DNA from: Novosphingobium sp.
Lineage (GTDB): Bacteria; Pseudomonadota; Alphaproteobacteria; Sphingomonadales; Sphingomonadaceae
Direction of reading: 5' to 3'
DNA: 64,000 nt
NCBI RefSeq assembly: GCF_030696665.1
Contig: NZ_JAUYRV010000033.1
Coordinates: forward strand, 41,068 to 105,067
Shown here piece by piece: positions 51,662 to 60,733 of this stretch (within the stretch, counting starts at the first letter, position 1; every line of letters begins with the position of its first letter). Position numbers and translations under genes: made by a program. The notes under the pieces are model-generated. The model saw only the letters and a program-made list of their open reading frames with translations, was not told the origin of the DNA and did no database searches.

Positions 51662-52795
51662 ATGAACCTTGGCAAACATCACTGTCGAAGATTAATCGCG
51701 CTGCACGTTGCGGCGGTTGCGGCGTTGTGTGCCGCAGCGCCGGTGAGTGCCAATACGGGGCAAGACGATCCGGGGCAAGACGAGGCAGTAAAGTCTGACG
51801 CAACGCTGGTTGGCCATTACTACCTTTCCGGCGTGATGGAGACCGGGTCGGAACTGTTGCTGAAGGCCGATGGCCGGTTTGACTGGTACATCAGCTATGG
51901 CGCGGTGGATCAGGTGGCGAAGGGAAAATGGACTCGCTCGGGCGACAAGGTGAAGCTGGTCGCCGATCTACCCTCGGCAAGCGATCCGCTGTTTCGCGTG
52001 GACGAACGCGTGGCGTGGAACGAGGATGCTGAACGCCACTTGCGTGAGCAGGGTTTGGATCGGGCGCGACAGGCAGCAGCAGCGCTGTGTCCTTGGAATG
52101 TAGCTGCCACGATGTCTGCGCCGATGATCCTGTCCGATGATCGTCCGCCGCCCGGCGTTGCACAGGTCGCCGCCGCCCGGCAGGCGGTCGCTTCAGCAGA
52201 ACCGGCGCGTGATGCGGCGAGCCGTGCGGCGGAAGTTGCTGTAGGTTCCAGCGCGGGCGAGGCGGAGCGCGAGGCTGCGCAGGCGGCCATGTCCGATTGG
52301 TACACAGCGCTGCAAGTGATGGAGGAGGCGCACCGGGAGGCCAATCTTGACGTGCCGGATATTGGCGCCCCGGTCACGCCGTCGCAATGCCAGCCCCCGC
52401 GCGAGGACAACTGGGCAGCGATTCCCGAGGCGCAATGGCAGCGCGGCATTGCCATCGTGGTGGGGGATCCCGCGCGCGAACTGCGGCTGTCGCGCGTCGG
52501 CGCGGTGTTTGTCTACAGCGATGGCCACCGTGAAACCACGCAGACAACCCGGGGCGGGTGGGCCTTTGCGCCCTTGCGGAACGGGGCGGCGGTTGAACAA
52601 GTGATGCTCAGCCTGCCAGAGCCAGTCAACCGGACACAGACGCTGCCGATTGCGCCGTTGACCGAGGGGATTCAAGCGATCCTTGTCGACACGCGCCAGC
52701 TTGAACAGCCGCCATTCGAGGTGATGAATTTGGACATTCGTGATGGCCAATTGATCCCCGACATGATGCCGCGCGGCCGCTATTCACGCCAGTGA
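51662..52795 (+). CDS. Hypothetical secreted protein
   Basis: 377 residues. A signal peptide (RLIALHVAAVAALCAAAPVSANTG) is followed by a lipocalin-like opening (LVGHYYLSGVMETGSELLLKADGRFDWYISYGAVDQ), then an Ala-rich helical stretch with many Glu/Arg between residues 165 and 225, and a C-terminal beta-rich part. I recognise no named family. It is coupled to the next exported gene, and both diverge from the exported protein at 51080, suggesting an envelope-related locus. Confidence 0.65.
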   Translation: MNLGKHHCRRLIALHVAAVAALCAAAPVSANTGQDDPGQDEAVKSDATLVGHYYLSGVMETGSELLLKADGRFDWYISYGAVDQVAKGKWTRSGDKVKLVADLPSASDPLFRVDERVAWNEDAERHLREQGLDRARQAAAALCPWNVAATMSAPMILSDDRPPPGVAQVAAARQAVASAEPARDAASRAAEVAVGSSAGEAEREAAQAAMSDWYTALQVMEEAHREANLDVPDIGAPVTPSQCQPPREDNWAAIPEAQWQRGIAIVVGDPARELRLSRVGAVFVYSDGHRETTQTTRGGWAFAPLRNGAAVEQVMLSLPEPVNRTQTLPIAPLTEGIQAILVDTRQLEQPPFEVMNLDIRDGQLIPDMMPRGRYSRQ

Positions 52796-52809
52796 GGGAT
52801 AACGCCGCA

Positions 52810-53433
52810 ATGCGCCATTTGCTTTCCTTTGCGCTCGTCATCGCGTCACCGGTATGGGCGCAGGAGGACGAAGACTTCGACCCTGCGTTGGTCAGTCTGA
52901 CGGACGCGATCAACTGCCATATCGATGCGCCGACCTACAATGGCTTTGCGCTGAACGTGTCGGGCGAGGATGGTGTTGCTGCGCAACTTGGCTGGACCAA
53001 GGTTGAAAGCGATAACCCGTTCCTGCTGGAATATGAACTGCCTGAACCCATCGCGGTGACGGGGCACTGGGCCACGCGCCGGGTCGTGTTCTCATCAACC
53101 GCAGTGCTGGCCATCCTTGATGAGCCGGACCCGAACGTCGTCGCCATGCCTGAAGGCATCGTCAATGAAATGGACCCGCAGCCCTTGATCGATGAACTGG
53201 TCGCCACGGGCCGGACAACGCGCGAGGAGGTGGAAAGCGAAATCCGCTTTCGCAAATTCCTTGGCCAGCGTGTGTTGGCGGACGTGACCGAACCAGCCGA
53301 AACGCCCGATGGTTTTGGCACGCACACGGTGATCGCCCGATCGGTGTCCAACGTCACCAGCCATCCGGGCAAGACTCTGTATGGTTGCTCCTATCGCATC
53401 GAATTGCTCGATGCCGCCGGAAAGCCCATGTAG
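52810..53433 (+). CDS. Hypothetical exported protein
   Basis: 207 residues from ATG 52810; the track's GTG 52792 would overlap the previous stop. The signal peptide RHLLSFALVIASPVWAQ is clear. The mature part starts EDEDFDPALVSLTDAINCHIDAPTYNGFAL and contains a second Cys near the C-terminus (LYGCSYRIELLD), so one disulfide is possible. No family is recognised. It is probably co-transcribed with the upstream exported protein and converges on the DUF3142-like gene, 10 bases away. Confidence 0.6.
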   Translation: MRHLLSFALVIASPVWAQEDEDFDPALVSLTDAINCHIDAPTYNGFALNVSGEDGVAAQLGWTKVESDNPFLLEYELPEPIAVTGHWATRRVVFSSTAVLAILDEPDPNVVAMPEGIVNEMDPQPLIDELVATGRTTREEVESEIRFRKFLGQRVLADVTEPAETPDGFGTHTVIARSVSNVTSHPGKTLYGCSYRIELLDAAGKPM

Positions 53434-53443
53434 GGACTGGACC

Positions 53444-54175
53444 TCAGGTCTTTGGCTTTGTCGGCCCCAACAGGAACACCACATAACCCCGAAACATCGG
53501 ATGGTGCGCCAGCATGGGCGGAGCCTGCCACGCGCCGCCTTCGACCAGCGCCACGCGGAACGGGATTGGGAAGCGCTCCATCCGGGCGAAGTACTGCTCA
53601 TATCCGGGGATGGTGGTGCGGGCCTGATAGGTCTGGACGACCACTTCGTCGATGGTTTCGGCGAGGCCTGCCAGCGCCTGCGGATCGCCGTGCGCGCTCC
53701 AGTCCATCAGGCCTGTGATCGAAAGCTTCCACCGTCCGGGCAGGCGTTCGCGCAAACCCTGCAGAAAGCGGGCATAGCCTTCGATCCCGCGCGTCGCTGC
53801 GTCAAAATCCACCTGCAGGCCCGCCACCGCATTGCCTGCGTCTTCCCACCGCGCAAGGTCGGCAAGGATCGCGGCATAGGTCGCTTCGTTCCAGTCAAGC
53901 CGTTCGGCCCGCACCACCAGCCACACTGTCCGTCCGGGAAGTTTGGGAACGCCCATGCGCAGCCGTTCGAGCCGTGCCGCGCCTTCGCGACGCACTTCGC
54001 CATCAAGCAGGTAGACGGTCTTGGCCGCACTGCCTGCGGCAGGGCGCACGCCGGGCCAGACGTAGATTGCGTCATACTTTGCTGCCTGCACTGCCGGGGG
54101 TGTGGTCGGCTGCGGTTCAGCCTCGCACCCCGTCAGCAGCGAGAGCGCCAGCGCAACCGCTGCGCGCCGCTTCAC
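53444..54175 (-). CDS. DUF3142-like lipoprotein
   Basis: 243 residues. The lipobox LLTGC at residues 13-17 predicts a lipoprotein anchored in an envelope membrane. The mature domain has YDAIYVWPGVRP, GLQVDFDAATRGIEGYARFLQGLRERLPGRWKLSITGL and VVQTYQ, a TIM-barrel-like pattern that I associate with DUF3142 (glycosyl-hydrolase-like). An Asp in QVDFDA could be catalytic, but no activity is established. It overlaps the upstream large protein by 4 bases, indicating joint function. Confidence 0.7.
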   Translation of the reverse strand: MKRRAAVALALSLLTGCEAEPQPTTPPAVQAAKYDAIYVWPGVRPAAGSAAKTVYLLDGEVRREGAARLERLRMGVPKLPGRTVWLVVRAERLDWNEATYAAILADLARWEDAGNAVAGLQVDFDAATRGIEGYARFLQGLRERLPGRWKLSITGLMDWSAHGDPQALAGLAETIDEVVVQTYQARTTIPGYEQYFARMERFPIPFRVALVEGGAWQAPPMLAHHPMFRGYVVFLLGPTKPKT

Positions 54176-56340
54176 CAGTAGTAGCGCAGGCTCTTGGCCC
54201 AGCGGCTGCCCGGATAGCGCTGCTTAAGTTCAGTGAACCACGCCTTGCGCGCGGCGACCGGCGCTTGTGCAGCGTCGACTTCTGCCATCGTCCACGCCGG
54301 GCCGCTGCACCCGTTGTAGCCCGAGGGCGCATAGCACATCACCGCGCGATAGAGCGCGTAGGCGCGCAGATCCGGCGCCGCTGCCCGGTCTGCAATGACC
54401 GCATCATAAAGCGCCGCGCGCGCCATTGTCTTGCCCGGGAAGCCATCCGGGCCATTGCCCAGCGCCATCTGGTTTCCATCGGGGGTGAACAGGGTGAAGC
54501 TGTCAAACCCGTTGAGCCGGTAGAAATCGCCAAGGCACAACCGCGCGCGGTGGTCGGCAGGTGCGCGGGCAAGGGTTGCGGCGGTCTCGGCAATTGCCGA
54601 GCAGGCAAAGCCATCGGACCAGCGCGCCTTGCGGAACAGCCCAACCGGAATAGCTTCTTGTTGGGCAATATTCCACAGGCCGGCATCGGTATTGGCACCG
54701 GCAGGCACCAGCGCTAGATCGCGTGTGAAATCGGCATAGGCCCCGCGCGTCAGATCTTTGTAAAGCAGCGCAAACCGCGCAACGTCCCGTTCGTGCGCCG
54801 GGCGCGCGGTGTTGGCGGCATCGGCGCGCAGGATGGCAGGTGTGGCGACTGTCTGCAGCAGAATCTCACGGATTGTCGGATCGGTGATTGGCGATCCGGG
54901 CGCGAAGATTTGCTCTATGCGCCGGTCTCGTTGCCAGCGCACGGCAAGGCCGAGTTCAGCCAACGGGCGTTGGTAGACCGGGCTGGCCCCGCCCAGCAAT
55001 TCGCGCCAGAATCCTGCCTCGTTCGGATCGCGCAACTTGCCCAGCGCCATGCCGCGCAAGGTCTGCCGGCTGAACGCCAGCGGCGTGTAGTGTGGCTGCC
55101 GCGCCGCATCGGGCACCAGCGCCAACACCGCCTTGGCATCGCTTCCGGCATAGGTAATACGGCTCGCCTCAATCAGCCCGTAAAGCTCTGGATATGCGGA
55201 AAATTGCGCTTTCTGCGCGGCAAGGTCAGTGGCGGACAGGCCGATGGCATCATCGCCGGTGGGCCGCATCTGCTTGAAATCTGCGACAGCGAGCAGCAGC
55301 GGTGCCTTGCCATGCGCCGCAATCAGCGCGGCGGCGTCCTGCCGTTCGAGTAGCTTGTTGTCGATTTCCTCGGCGAGATTGGCCGCAGCCTCGCTTGAAC
55401 CGGGTGTGCTTGCCAGCAGTGCTTCATAGCGCTGCACCAGTGCAGACATATCGCCGCGCAGCCATGCCACGCGGCGTTTCAAACCCTCTGCCGACGCCGC
55501 ATAGCGCCCCTTGGGATAGGCTTTCAGGTAATCGTCAATCGCAGCGCTTGCAGATTCCAGCGACGGCTTGTCGATCTTTTCCGAACCTGCAAAATCGCCC
55601 CATTCATCGACTGCCGTTGCAATCGCCATGCGCAGCCCGATGCGGACGGGCATGTAGCGCGCGGTTTCTGCCACCCACGCTGATTTCGCGCGGGTGAGGG
55701 CATTGAAGCCTTGGGACGCCCCCGACCAATCATTCTTGTGAAAGGCATCGGCGGCCTTCAGATAGCCGAGATACTCGCGGCCGGCCTTGCTGCTGATGGC
55801 CGCGTCATCCCACGGTTCGTCGCTGCAGCCAGCCTTTGCACGCAGTTCGGACAAGACGGCGCGTTCGTTTGAGGATAGGCCCTGTTCGGCAGAGATCGCC
55901 TCCAAAAACGCAGGGCCACCGCTGGCTGCGGGTTCGCAGGTGGGGCCTTCATCGCTGCCCCCCTCGGATTGATCCGCCTGCGGCCAATAAGCTTCACGCA
56001 TCCCGCCCCACGACATGAATGTTTGCCCGAACTGCCGGTCCCACCGATCGGGGCGTGCATTGGCGGGCGGGTCGCCCATCGGATGCAGGCTTTGCATCAA
56101 TAGCAGCAGGTTGATCCGCGTATCGTTGCCGGGGCTGATCATCGCCCGCCCGGCGCAATCGTAGTCTGCTGCGGAAAGCTGCCAGCCCGGTGTGCAGGAC
56201 GAATCCGCGCAAGCCCAAAGTGTGCCGCCGATACCAGCTGTAGACAGAACTATTGCCCCAGCACCCCCGAGGAGCGGGTGCCTGCGCAGCCATGCCGAAA
56301 GGTTGCGCCTCGTATGATTCCGTCGATTGCTGATCGTCAT
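54172..56340 (-). CDS. Large anchored periplasmic protein, helical-repeat type, unknown function
   Basis: 722 residues from ATG 56340; TTG 56382 is the longer option. A basic N-terminus and one hydrophobic segment (LLGGAGAIVLSTAGIGGTLWACA) suggest a membrane anchor with the rest outside the cytoplasm. The long middle is Ala-rich and helical with TPR-like units (EYLGYLKAADAFHKNDWSGA, IDDYLKAYPKGRYAASAEGL, ELKQRYPGSRWAKSLRYYW). Several cysteines occur in the first 200 residues. I recognise no enzyme. It is coupled to the DUF3142-like lipoprotein, so the pair may act on an envelope polymer. Confidence 0.65.
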   Translation of the reverse strand: MTISNRRNHTRRNLSAWLRRHPLLGGAGAIVLSTAGIGGTLWACADSSCTPGWQLSAADYDCAGRAMISPGNDTRINLLLLMQSLHPMGDPPANARPDRWDRQFGQTFMSWGGMREAYWPQADQSEGGSDEGPTCEPAASGGPAFLEAISAEQGLSSNERAVLSELRAKAGCSDEPWDDAAISSKAGREYLGYLKAADAFHKNDWSGASQGFNALTRAKSAWVAETARYMPVRIGLRMAIATAVDEWGDFAGSEKIDKPSLESASAAIDDYLKAYPKGRYAASAEGLKRRVAWLRGDMSALVQRYEALLASTPGSSEAAANLAEEIDNKLLERQDAAALIAAHGKAPLLLAVADFKQMRPTGDDAIGLSATDLAAQKAQFSAYPELYGLIEASRITYAGSDAKAVLALVPDAARQPHYTPLAFSRQTLRGMALGKLRDPNEAGFWRELLGGASPVYQRPLAELGLAVRWQRDRRIEQIFAPGSPITDPTIREILLQTVATPAILRADAANTARPAHERDVARFALLYKDLTRGAYADFTRDLALVPAGANTDAGLWNIAQQEAIPVGLFRKARWSDGFACSAIAETAATLARAPADHRARLCLGDFYRLNGFDSFTLFTPDGNQMALGNGPDGFPGKTMARAALYDAVIADRAAAPDLRAYALYRAVMCYAPSGYNGCSGPAWTMAEVDAAQAPVAARKAWFTELKQRYPGSRWAKSLRYYW

Positions 56341-56398
56341 GGACCAAGCAATGCGCACTGTGCGACGCTCAAGCAATGACAATTGTCACCCGTCTGGA

Positions 56399-57625
56399 TC
56401 AGTCTGCGATCCACAGGTTGTGACTGTCGATCAACATGCAGTTTATGGCGCGGTTGGCCTCGGCGCGGGCGAGGGCTTCCGTGCGGAATGCGGCGTGGGT
56501 CAGGCGTTCTGCCTGCAGCACATCGGCCAGATCGATTGCGCCCAACTGGTGCCCGCGCCGCGTTTTTGAAAGCGCCGCCATCTGCGCATTCAGCGCTTCG
56601 CGCGATTGCTGCCAAGCCTGCATGGCCGACTGCGCCCGCGTGACATCGCGCGAGGCCATTTCCTGCACATCGAGCCTCACGGCCGCCAGTTCTGCGGCGG
56701 CTGCCTGACCTTCGGATTCCGCCTGATCAGCCAATGCGCGGCGATGGCCTCCGCCGATGGGCATGGACAGCACCAGCCCCGCGCCGCGTTCGCGCCCGCC
56801 CTGTTCGCTGAACAGGCGCACGCCAAAGCTGGGGTCGGCAATCCGGTCCTTGCGCGCGCGGTCCGCCAAGGCGGCAAATCGCGCGCTTTGCGCATTGGCT
56901 GCGCCGATTTCATGGCTGCGTTCGATCACTTGCGCAGCCATCGCTTCAAAACTCTCAGCCGGAAGCTTAGGCTGCGGCGGTTCGGGAGCGTCATCAGGCA
57001 GCGGCAATCCAGGGAAGCGCGCCTTGATCCGTGCGAGCGCCAGATTGGCGCGGCCCCGCGATTGCGCCGCCAAAGTGCGGGCATCGCCCAGCGCGGCCCC
57101 AGTCTGGTCAGCCTCAAGCGGTGCCATGTCACGCAACTCTACGCGGCGGGCTATCGCTGCCAGCGTGGCTTCATAATTCACCACGCCCTGTGCATCCACG
57201 CGCGCCTCGGCGCTTGCACCCAGCCAGTCCCACCACAGATCATTGAGCAGCGTCGCCGCCTGATGCCGGGCGTCTTCGGCCATGTTCTGCGCTGCGGTCA
57301 CGCCAAATTCGCCCGCTTTTCGGTCCAGTCCGGCTTTGCCGGGCAGGCGGATCGCGCGGGTAAGCGTGGCGTCATATTCGGGCACGTTGCCAAGGCCTTG
57401 CACCGACCGGCGCATGTGGGTGGCCTGAAAATTGAACTCATGGTTGCCTGAGCGCAGACCGCGCGCTTCGGCCCGTGCTGCATCGACGCGGGCTTCTGCT
57501 GCCTGCACAAGCGGGTGTGATGCGATGGCTTCATGCACTGCCGGTTCGGGGGGGAGGGCAGTTTGTGCCAACGCAGGAGAGGCCGCGCCGATCAGCAGCG
57601 CGAACAGGGAAACGCGGGCCTTCAT
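56399..57625 (-). CDS. TolC-family outer-membrane efflux protein (CzcC-like)
   Basis: 408 residues with signal peptide KARVSLFALLIGAASPALA. The TolC pattern is clear: PAVHEAIASHPLVQAAEARVDAARAEARGL, repeated alpha-hairpins, and an Asn/Ala-rich C-terminus. It forms the outer-membrane channel of the RND pump encoded by the two overlapping upstream genes; the start overlaps the RND stop by 4 bases. The C-terminal Leu/Trp stretch (CMLIDSHNLWIAD) is unusual but intact. Substrate specificity lies in the RND subunit. Confidence 0.86.
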   Translation of the reverse strand: MKARVSLFALLIGAASPALAQTALPPEPAVHEAIASHPLVQAAEARVDAARAEARGLRSGNHEFNFQATHMRRSVQGLGNVPEYDATLTRAIRLPGKAGLDRKAGEFGVTAAQNMAEDARHQAATLLNDLWWDWLGASAEARVDAQGVVNYEATLAAIARRVELRDMAPLEADQTGAALGDARTLAAQSRGRANLALARIKARFPGLPLPDDAPEPPQPKLPAESFEAMAAQVIERSHEIGAANAQSARFAALADRARKDRIADPSFGVRLFSEQGGRERGAGLVLSMPIGGGHRRALADQAESEGQAAAAELAAVRLDVQEMASRDVTRAQSAMQAWQQSREALNAQMAALSKTRRGHQLGAIDLADVLQAERLTHAAFRTEALARAEANRAINCMLIDSHNLWIAD

Positions 57626-60600
57626 GCGCCTTCTCCCGCTGAGTGGAGCCTGTCACCAGCGTCACGTTCCTGCGCGCTTTCGCCAAAGCGTTCGTACAGG
57701 ATCGGCAGCAGGATCAGCGTCAGAAGCGTGGCGGTTACCAGTCCGCCAATGACGACGATGGCGAGCGGTTTCTGGATTTCCGACCCCGGCCCGCTGGCAA
57801 ACAGCAGCGGCACAAGGCCAAAGGCGGCGATGCTGGCAGTCATCAGCACCGGGCGCAAACGCCGCGCCGCGCCGATCCGCACGGCATCATGCAGTGTCAT
57901 GCCGTTCTGCCGCAACTGGCGGAAATAGCTTACCATTACGAGGCCGTTGAGCACCGCAATACCTAACAGCGCGATGAAGCCGACCGAGGCCGGGACCGAG
58001 AGATACTCACCCGAAACCGCCAGCGCGACCATCCCGCCTACCGCCGCAAACGGGATGTTGACGAGGATCAGCGCCGACGCCCGCACCGAGCGCAGCGTGA
58101 GATAGAGCACCACGAAGATCAGTAGCACCGCAATCGGCAGCACCACCATGAGCCGGGTGGAGGCGCGCTGCTGGTTTTCGAACTGCCCACCCCAGACGAT
58201 GCGATAACCCTGCGGCAGCGGCACGTTGGCGCTGATGTCGGCCTTGGCCTCTTCCACATAGCCAACCAGGTCGCGGCCTGAGACGAACGCCTGCACCAGC
58301 GCAAAGCGCGATCCGTTCTCGTGCTCCAGCTTTACCGGGCCCTCCACGCGGTTGACCTGCGCCACGTCGCTGGCGCGCACCAGTTGCCCAGCAGGGCTGC
58401 GATAGACCTGATCGGCAAAGGCCTGCGGGTCCATACCTTCGCCACCATTGCCCCGGATCACCACCGGCACGCGGCGGACGCCATCGGCGACAACACCTGC
58501 GCGCACGCCTTCCACATTGGCGCGCATCATGTCCTGCAGCATGTCCACCGGCATCCCGGCCCGGCCCGCAGCCACTCGGTCAATATCGATTTGCAGATAA
58601 TCCACGCTATCGTTGGCGACGGTTATCGCTTCGCTGGTGCCATCGATGGTCTCAAGCCGCTTCTGGATTTGCCCGGCGAGGCGTGAGAGTTCCTTGAGGT
58701 CCGGGCCGAACAGCTTGATCGCCAGATCGCCGCGCGCGCCGGTCAGCATTTCGGACACGCGCATTTCGATGGGCTGGGTGAAGCTCGGCTCGATCCCCGG
58801 CATTGCGTGCAGGGCAAGACGGATCTGCTCGACCAGCCAGTCCTTGTCCTGCACCCGCCATTGATCGCGCGGCTTGAGCCTTACGAAGCTGTCGGTTTCG
58901 TTCAGGCTCATCGGATCGAGGCCCAGTTCGTCGCTGCCGACGCGGGCGATGATGTCGGTGACTTCAGGAACCTTTTCCATGATCAGACGCTGCACGCGCA
59001 GATCACCCGCGACACTGCTTTCGATGTTGATGCTTGGCAGCTTGGCAAGCTGAACCAGCGTTGCGCCTTCATCCATTGTCGGCAGAAAGGTCTTGCCAGT
59101 CACGCTATAGGCAAGGCCCGCGAGAAGCAGCGATCCGCCCGCAATGAAGCCCACGGTCCGCCGATTGCCAAACGCCCATTCCAGCGCGCGGGCATGGGCA
59201 GGGGCGATCTTGCGCATAAGCCAGGGTTCGCCATGCGTATCCTGCTGGCGCAACACGAAAAAGGCGAGCGCGGGCACGAACGTGAGCGACAGCACGAGTG
59301 CCGATAGCAGCGCGAGCACAATGGTCAGCGCGACGGGCGAGAACAGCTTGCCTTCAAGCCCCTCCAGCGTCAGCAGCGGCAGGAACACCAAAGCGATGAT
59401 CAGCAGGCCCGACGCGACCGGGACGGCAACTTCGGCCGTGGCCATGAACACCGCATGCAGTTTGCCGCTGGCACGGTGCTTTGGGTCGGACAGTCGTTCG
59501 ACCACGTTTTCCACCACCACGACTGCGCCATCGACGAGAATGCCAACCGCAATGGCCAGCCCGCCAAGGCTCATCAGGTTCGCCGTCAGGCCAATGGAAC
59601 GCATGAAGATAAACGTCAGCAGCGCCGCCATCGGCAGCGCCACCGCCACGATTACCGAAGCGCGCACATCCCCCAAGAACAGCAGCAGCAGCACGACCAC
59701 GAGGATCGTCGCTTCGATCAGCGCCTTTTCAACGGTGCCCACGGCATTGCCGATAAGGTCAGACCGGTCATAGAAAATGTCCACGCTCATGCCCTTGGGC
59801 AGGCTGGGCTTCACTTCCTCAAGCCGCGCTTTTGTGCCCTCGACGACCTTGGAGGCATCGGCTCCACGGAGTGCGATGACCAGACCTTGCACCGCCTCAC
59901 CAGTGCCGTTCTTGGTCACCGCGCCATAGCGGGTAAGACTGCCCATGCCGACGGTGGCGACATCGCCCACGCGCAGCACGGTGCCTTCCTGCGTGCGGAC
60001 GACGACTGAGGACAGGTCTTCCAGCGAGGTGATGGCCCCCACCGCGCGCACGATCAGCGCTTCTTCGCCCTGCTTCAGGCGGCCTGCGCCGTCGTTGCGG
60101 TTGCTGCTCTCGATGGCGGTGCGCAGGTCTTCCACGGTCAGGCCAGCGCCAGCCAGCGCGGCATTGTCAGGCCGTACTTCGAATGTTTCGACAAAGCCAC
60201 CGAGCGCGTTCACATCGGCGACGCCCGGCACGGTGCGCAGGGCAGGGCGCACGATCCAGTCCAGCACGCGACGCTTTTCAGCAAGGCTTTGCGGGCCTTC
60301 CAGCGTGAACATCACCATATCCGAAAGCGGCGTGGAGATCGGAGCCATGCCGCCATCGACCGTAGCGGGGAGATCGCCCGATACGTTCGCCAGCCGCTCT
60401 GCCACCTGGCTGCGCGCCCAATAGATGTCGGTGCCGTCCTTGAAATCGATGGTGATGTCGGCAATCGCATATTTGGCGACCGAGCGCAGATTGGCCTGAT
60501 CGGGAATGCCGAGCATTTCCATCTCGATCGGCGTGATCACGCGGCTCTCGACCTCTTCGGGCGTCATGCCGGGGGCCTTGAGGATGATCTTTACCTGCGT

Positions 60601-60732
60601 GGAGCTGATGTCCGGGAAAGCATCGATCGGCAGGTTGATGAACGACCACGCGCCCCAAGCGGCCAGCACCAGCGCCAGCCCCAGCACGGCAACGCGAGTG
60701 GCCAGCGCTTTCTCTACAAGCTTGGAAAGCAT
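57622..60732 (-). CDS. CzcA/CusA-like heavy-metal efflux RND transporter
   Basis: 1036 residues from ATG 60732, two bases after the adaptor stop. RND architecture is evident: spans near the N-terminus (VAVLGLALVLAAWGAWSFINLPIDAFPDIS), the pore text MTPEEVESRVITPIEMEMLGIP and TM4 VGILVDGAVVVVENVVERL. CzcA normally has three acidic residues in TM4 (DFGxxVDGAVVxVEN); here the first is Ala (AVGILVD), while Asp and Glu remain. It exports divalent or monovalent metal ions with proton drive across the envelope with its CzcC- and CzcB-like partners. The metal cannot be named. Confidence 0.88.
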   Translation of the reverse strand: MLSKLVEKALATRVAVLGLALVLAAWGAWSFINLPIDAFPDISSTQVKIILKAPGMTPEEVESRVITPIEMEMLGIPDQANLRSVAKYAIADITIDFKDGTDIYWARSQVAERLANVSGDLPATVDGGMAPISTPLSDMVMFTLEGPQSLAEKRRVLDWIVRPALRTVPGVADVNALGGFVETFEVRPDNAALAGAGLTVEDLRTAIESSNRNDGAGRLKQGEEALIVRAVGAITSLEDLSSVVVRTQEGTVLRVGDVATVGMGSLTRYGAVTKNGTGEAVQGLVIALRGADASKVVEGTKARLEEVKPSLPKGMSVDIFYDRSDLIGNAVGTVEKALIEATILVVVLLLLFLGDVRASVIVAVALPMAALLTFIFMRSIGLTANLMSLGGLAIAVGILVDGAVVVVENVVERLSDPKHRASGKLHAVFMATAEVAVPVASGLLIIALVFLPLLTLEGLEGKLFSPVALTIVLALLSALVLSLTFVPALAFFVLRQQDTHGEPWLMRKIAPAHARALEWAFGNRRTVGFIAGGSLLLAGLAYSVTGKTFLPTMDEGATLVQLAKLPSINIESSVAGDLRVQRLIMEKVPEVTDIIARVGSDELGLDPMSLNETDSFVRLKPRDQWRVQDKDWLVEQIRLALHAMPGIEPSFTQPIEMRVSEMLTGARGDLAIKLFGPDLKELSRLAGQIQKRLETIDGTSEAITVANDSVDYLQIDIDRVAAGRAGMPVDMLQDMMRANVEGVRAGVVADGVRRVPVVIRGNGGEGMDPQAFADQVYRSPAGQLVRASDVAQVNRVEGPVKLEHENGSRFALVQAFVSGRDLVGYVEEAKADISANVPLPQGYRIVWGGQFENQQRASTRLMVVLPIAVLLIFVVLYLTLRSVRASALILVNIPFAAVGGMVALAVSGEYLSVPASVGFIALLGIAVLNGLVMVSYFRQLRQNGMTLHDAVRIGAARRLRPVLMTASIAAFGLVPLLFASGPGSEIQKPLAIVVIGGLVTATLLTLILLPILYERFGESAQERDAGDRLHSAGEGA

Positions 60733-60733
60733 C

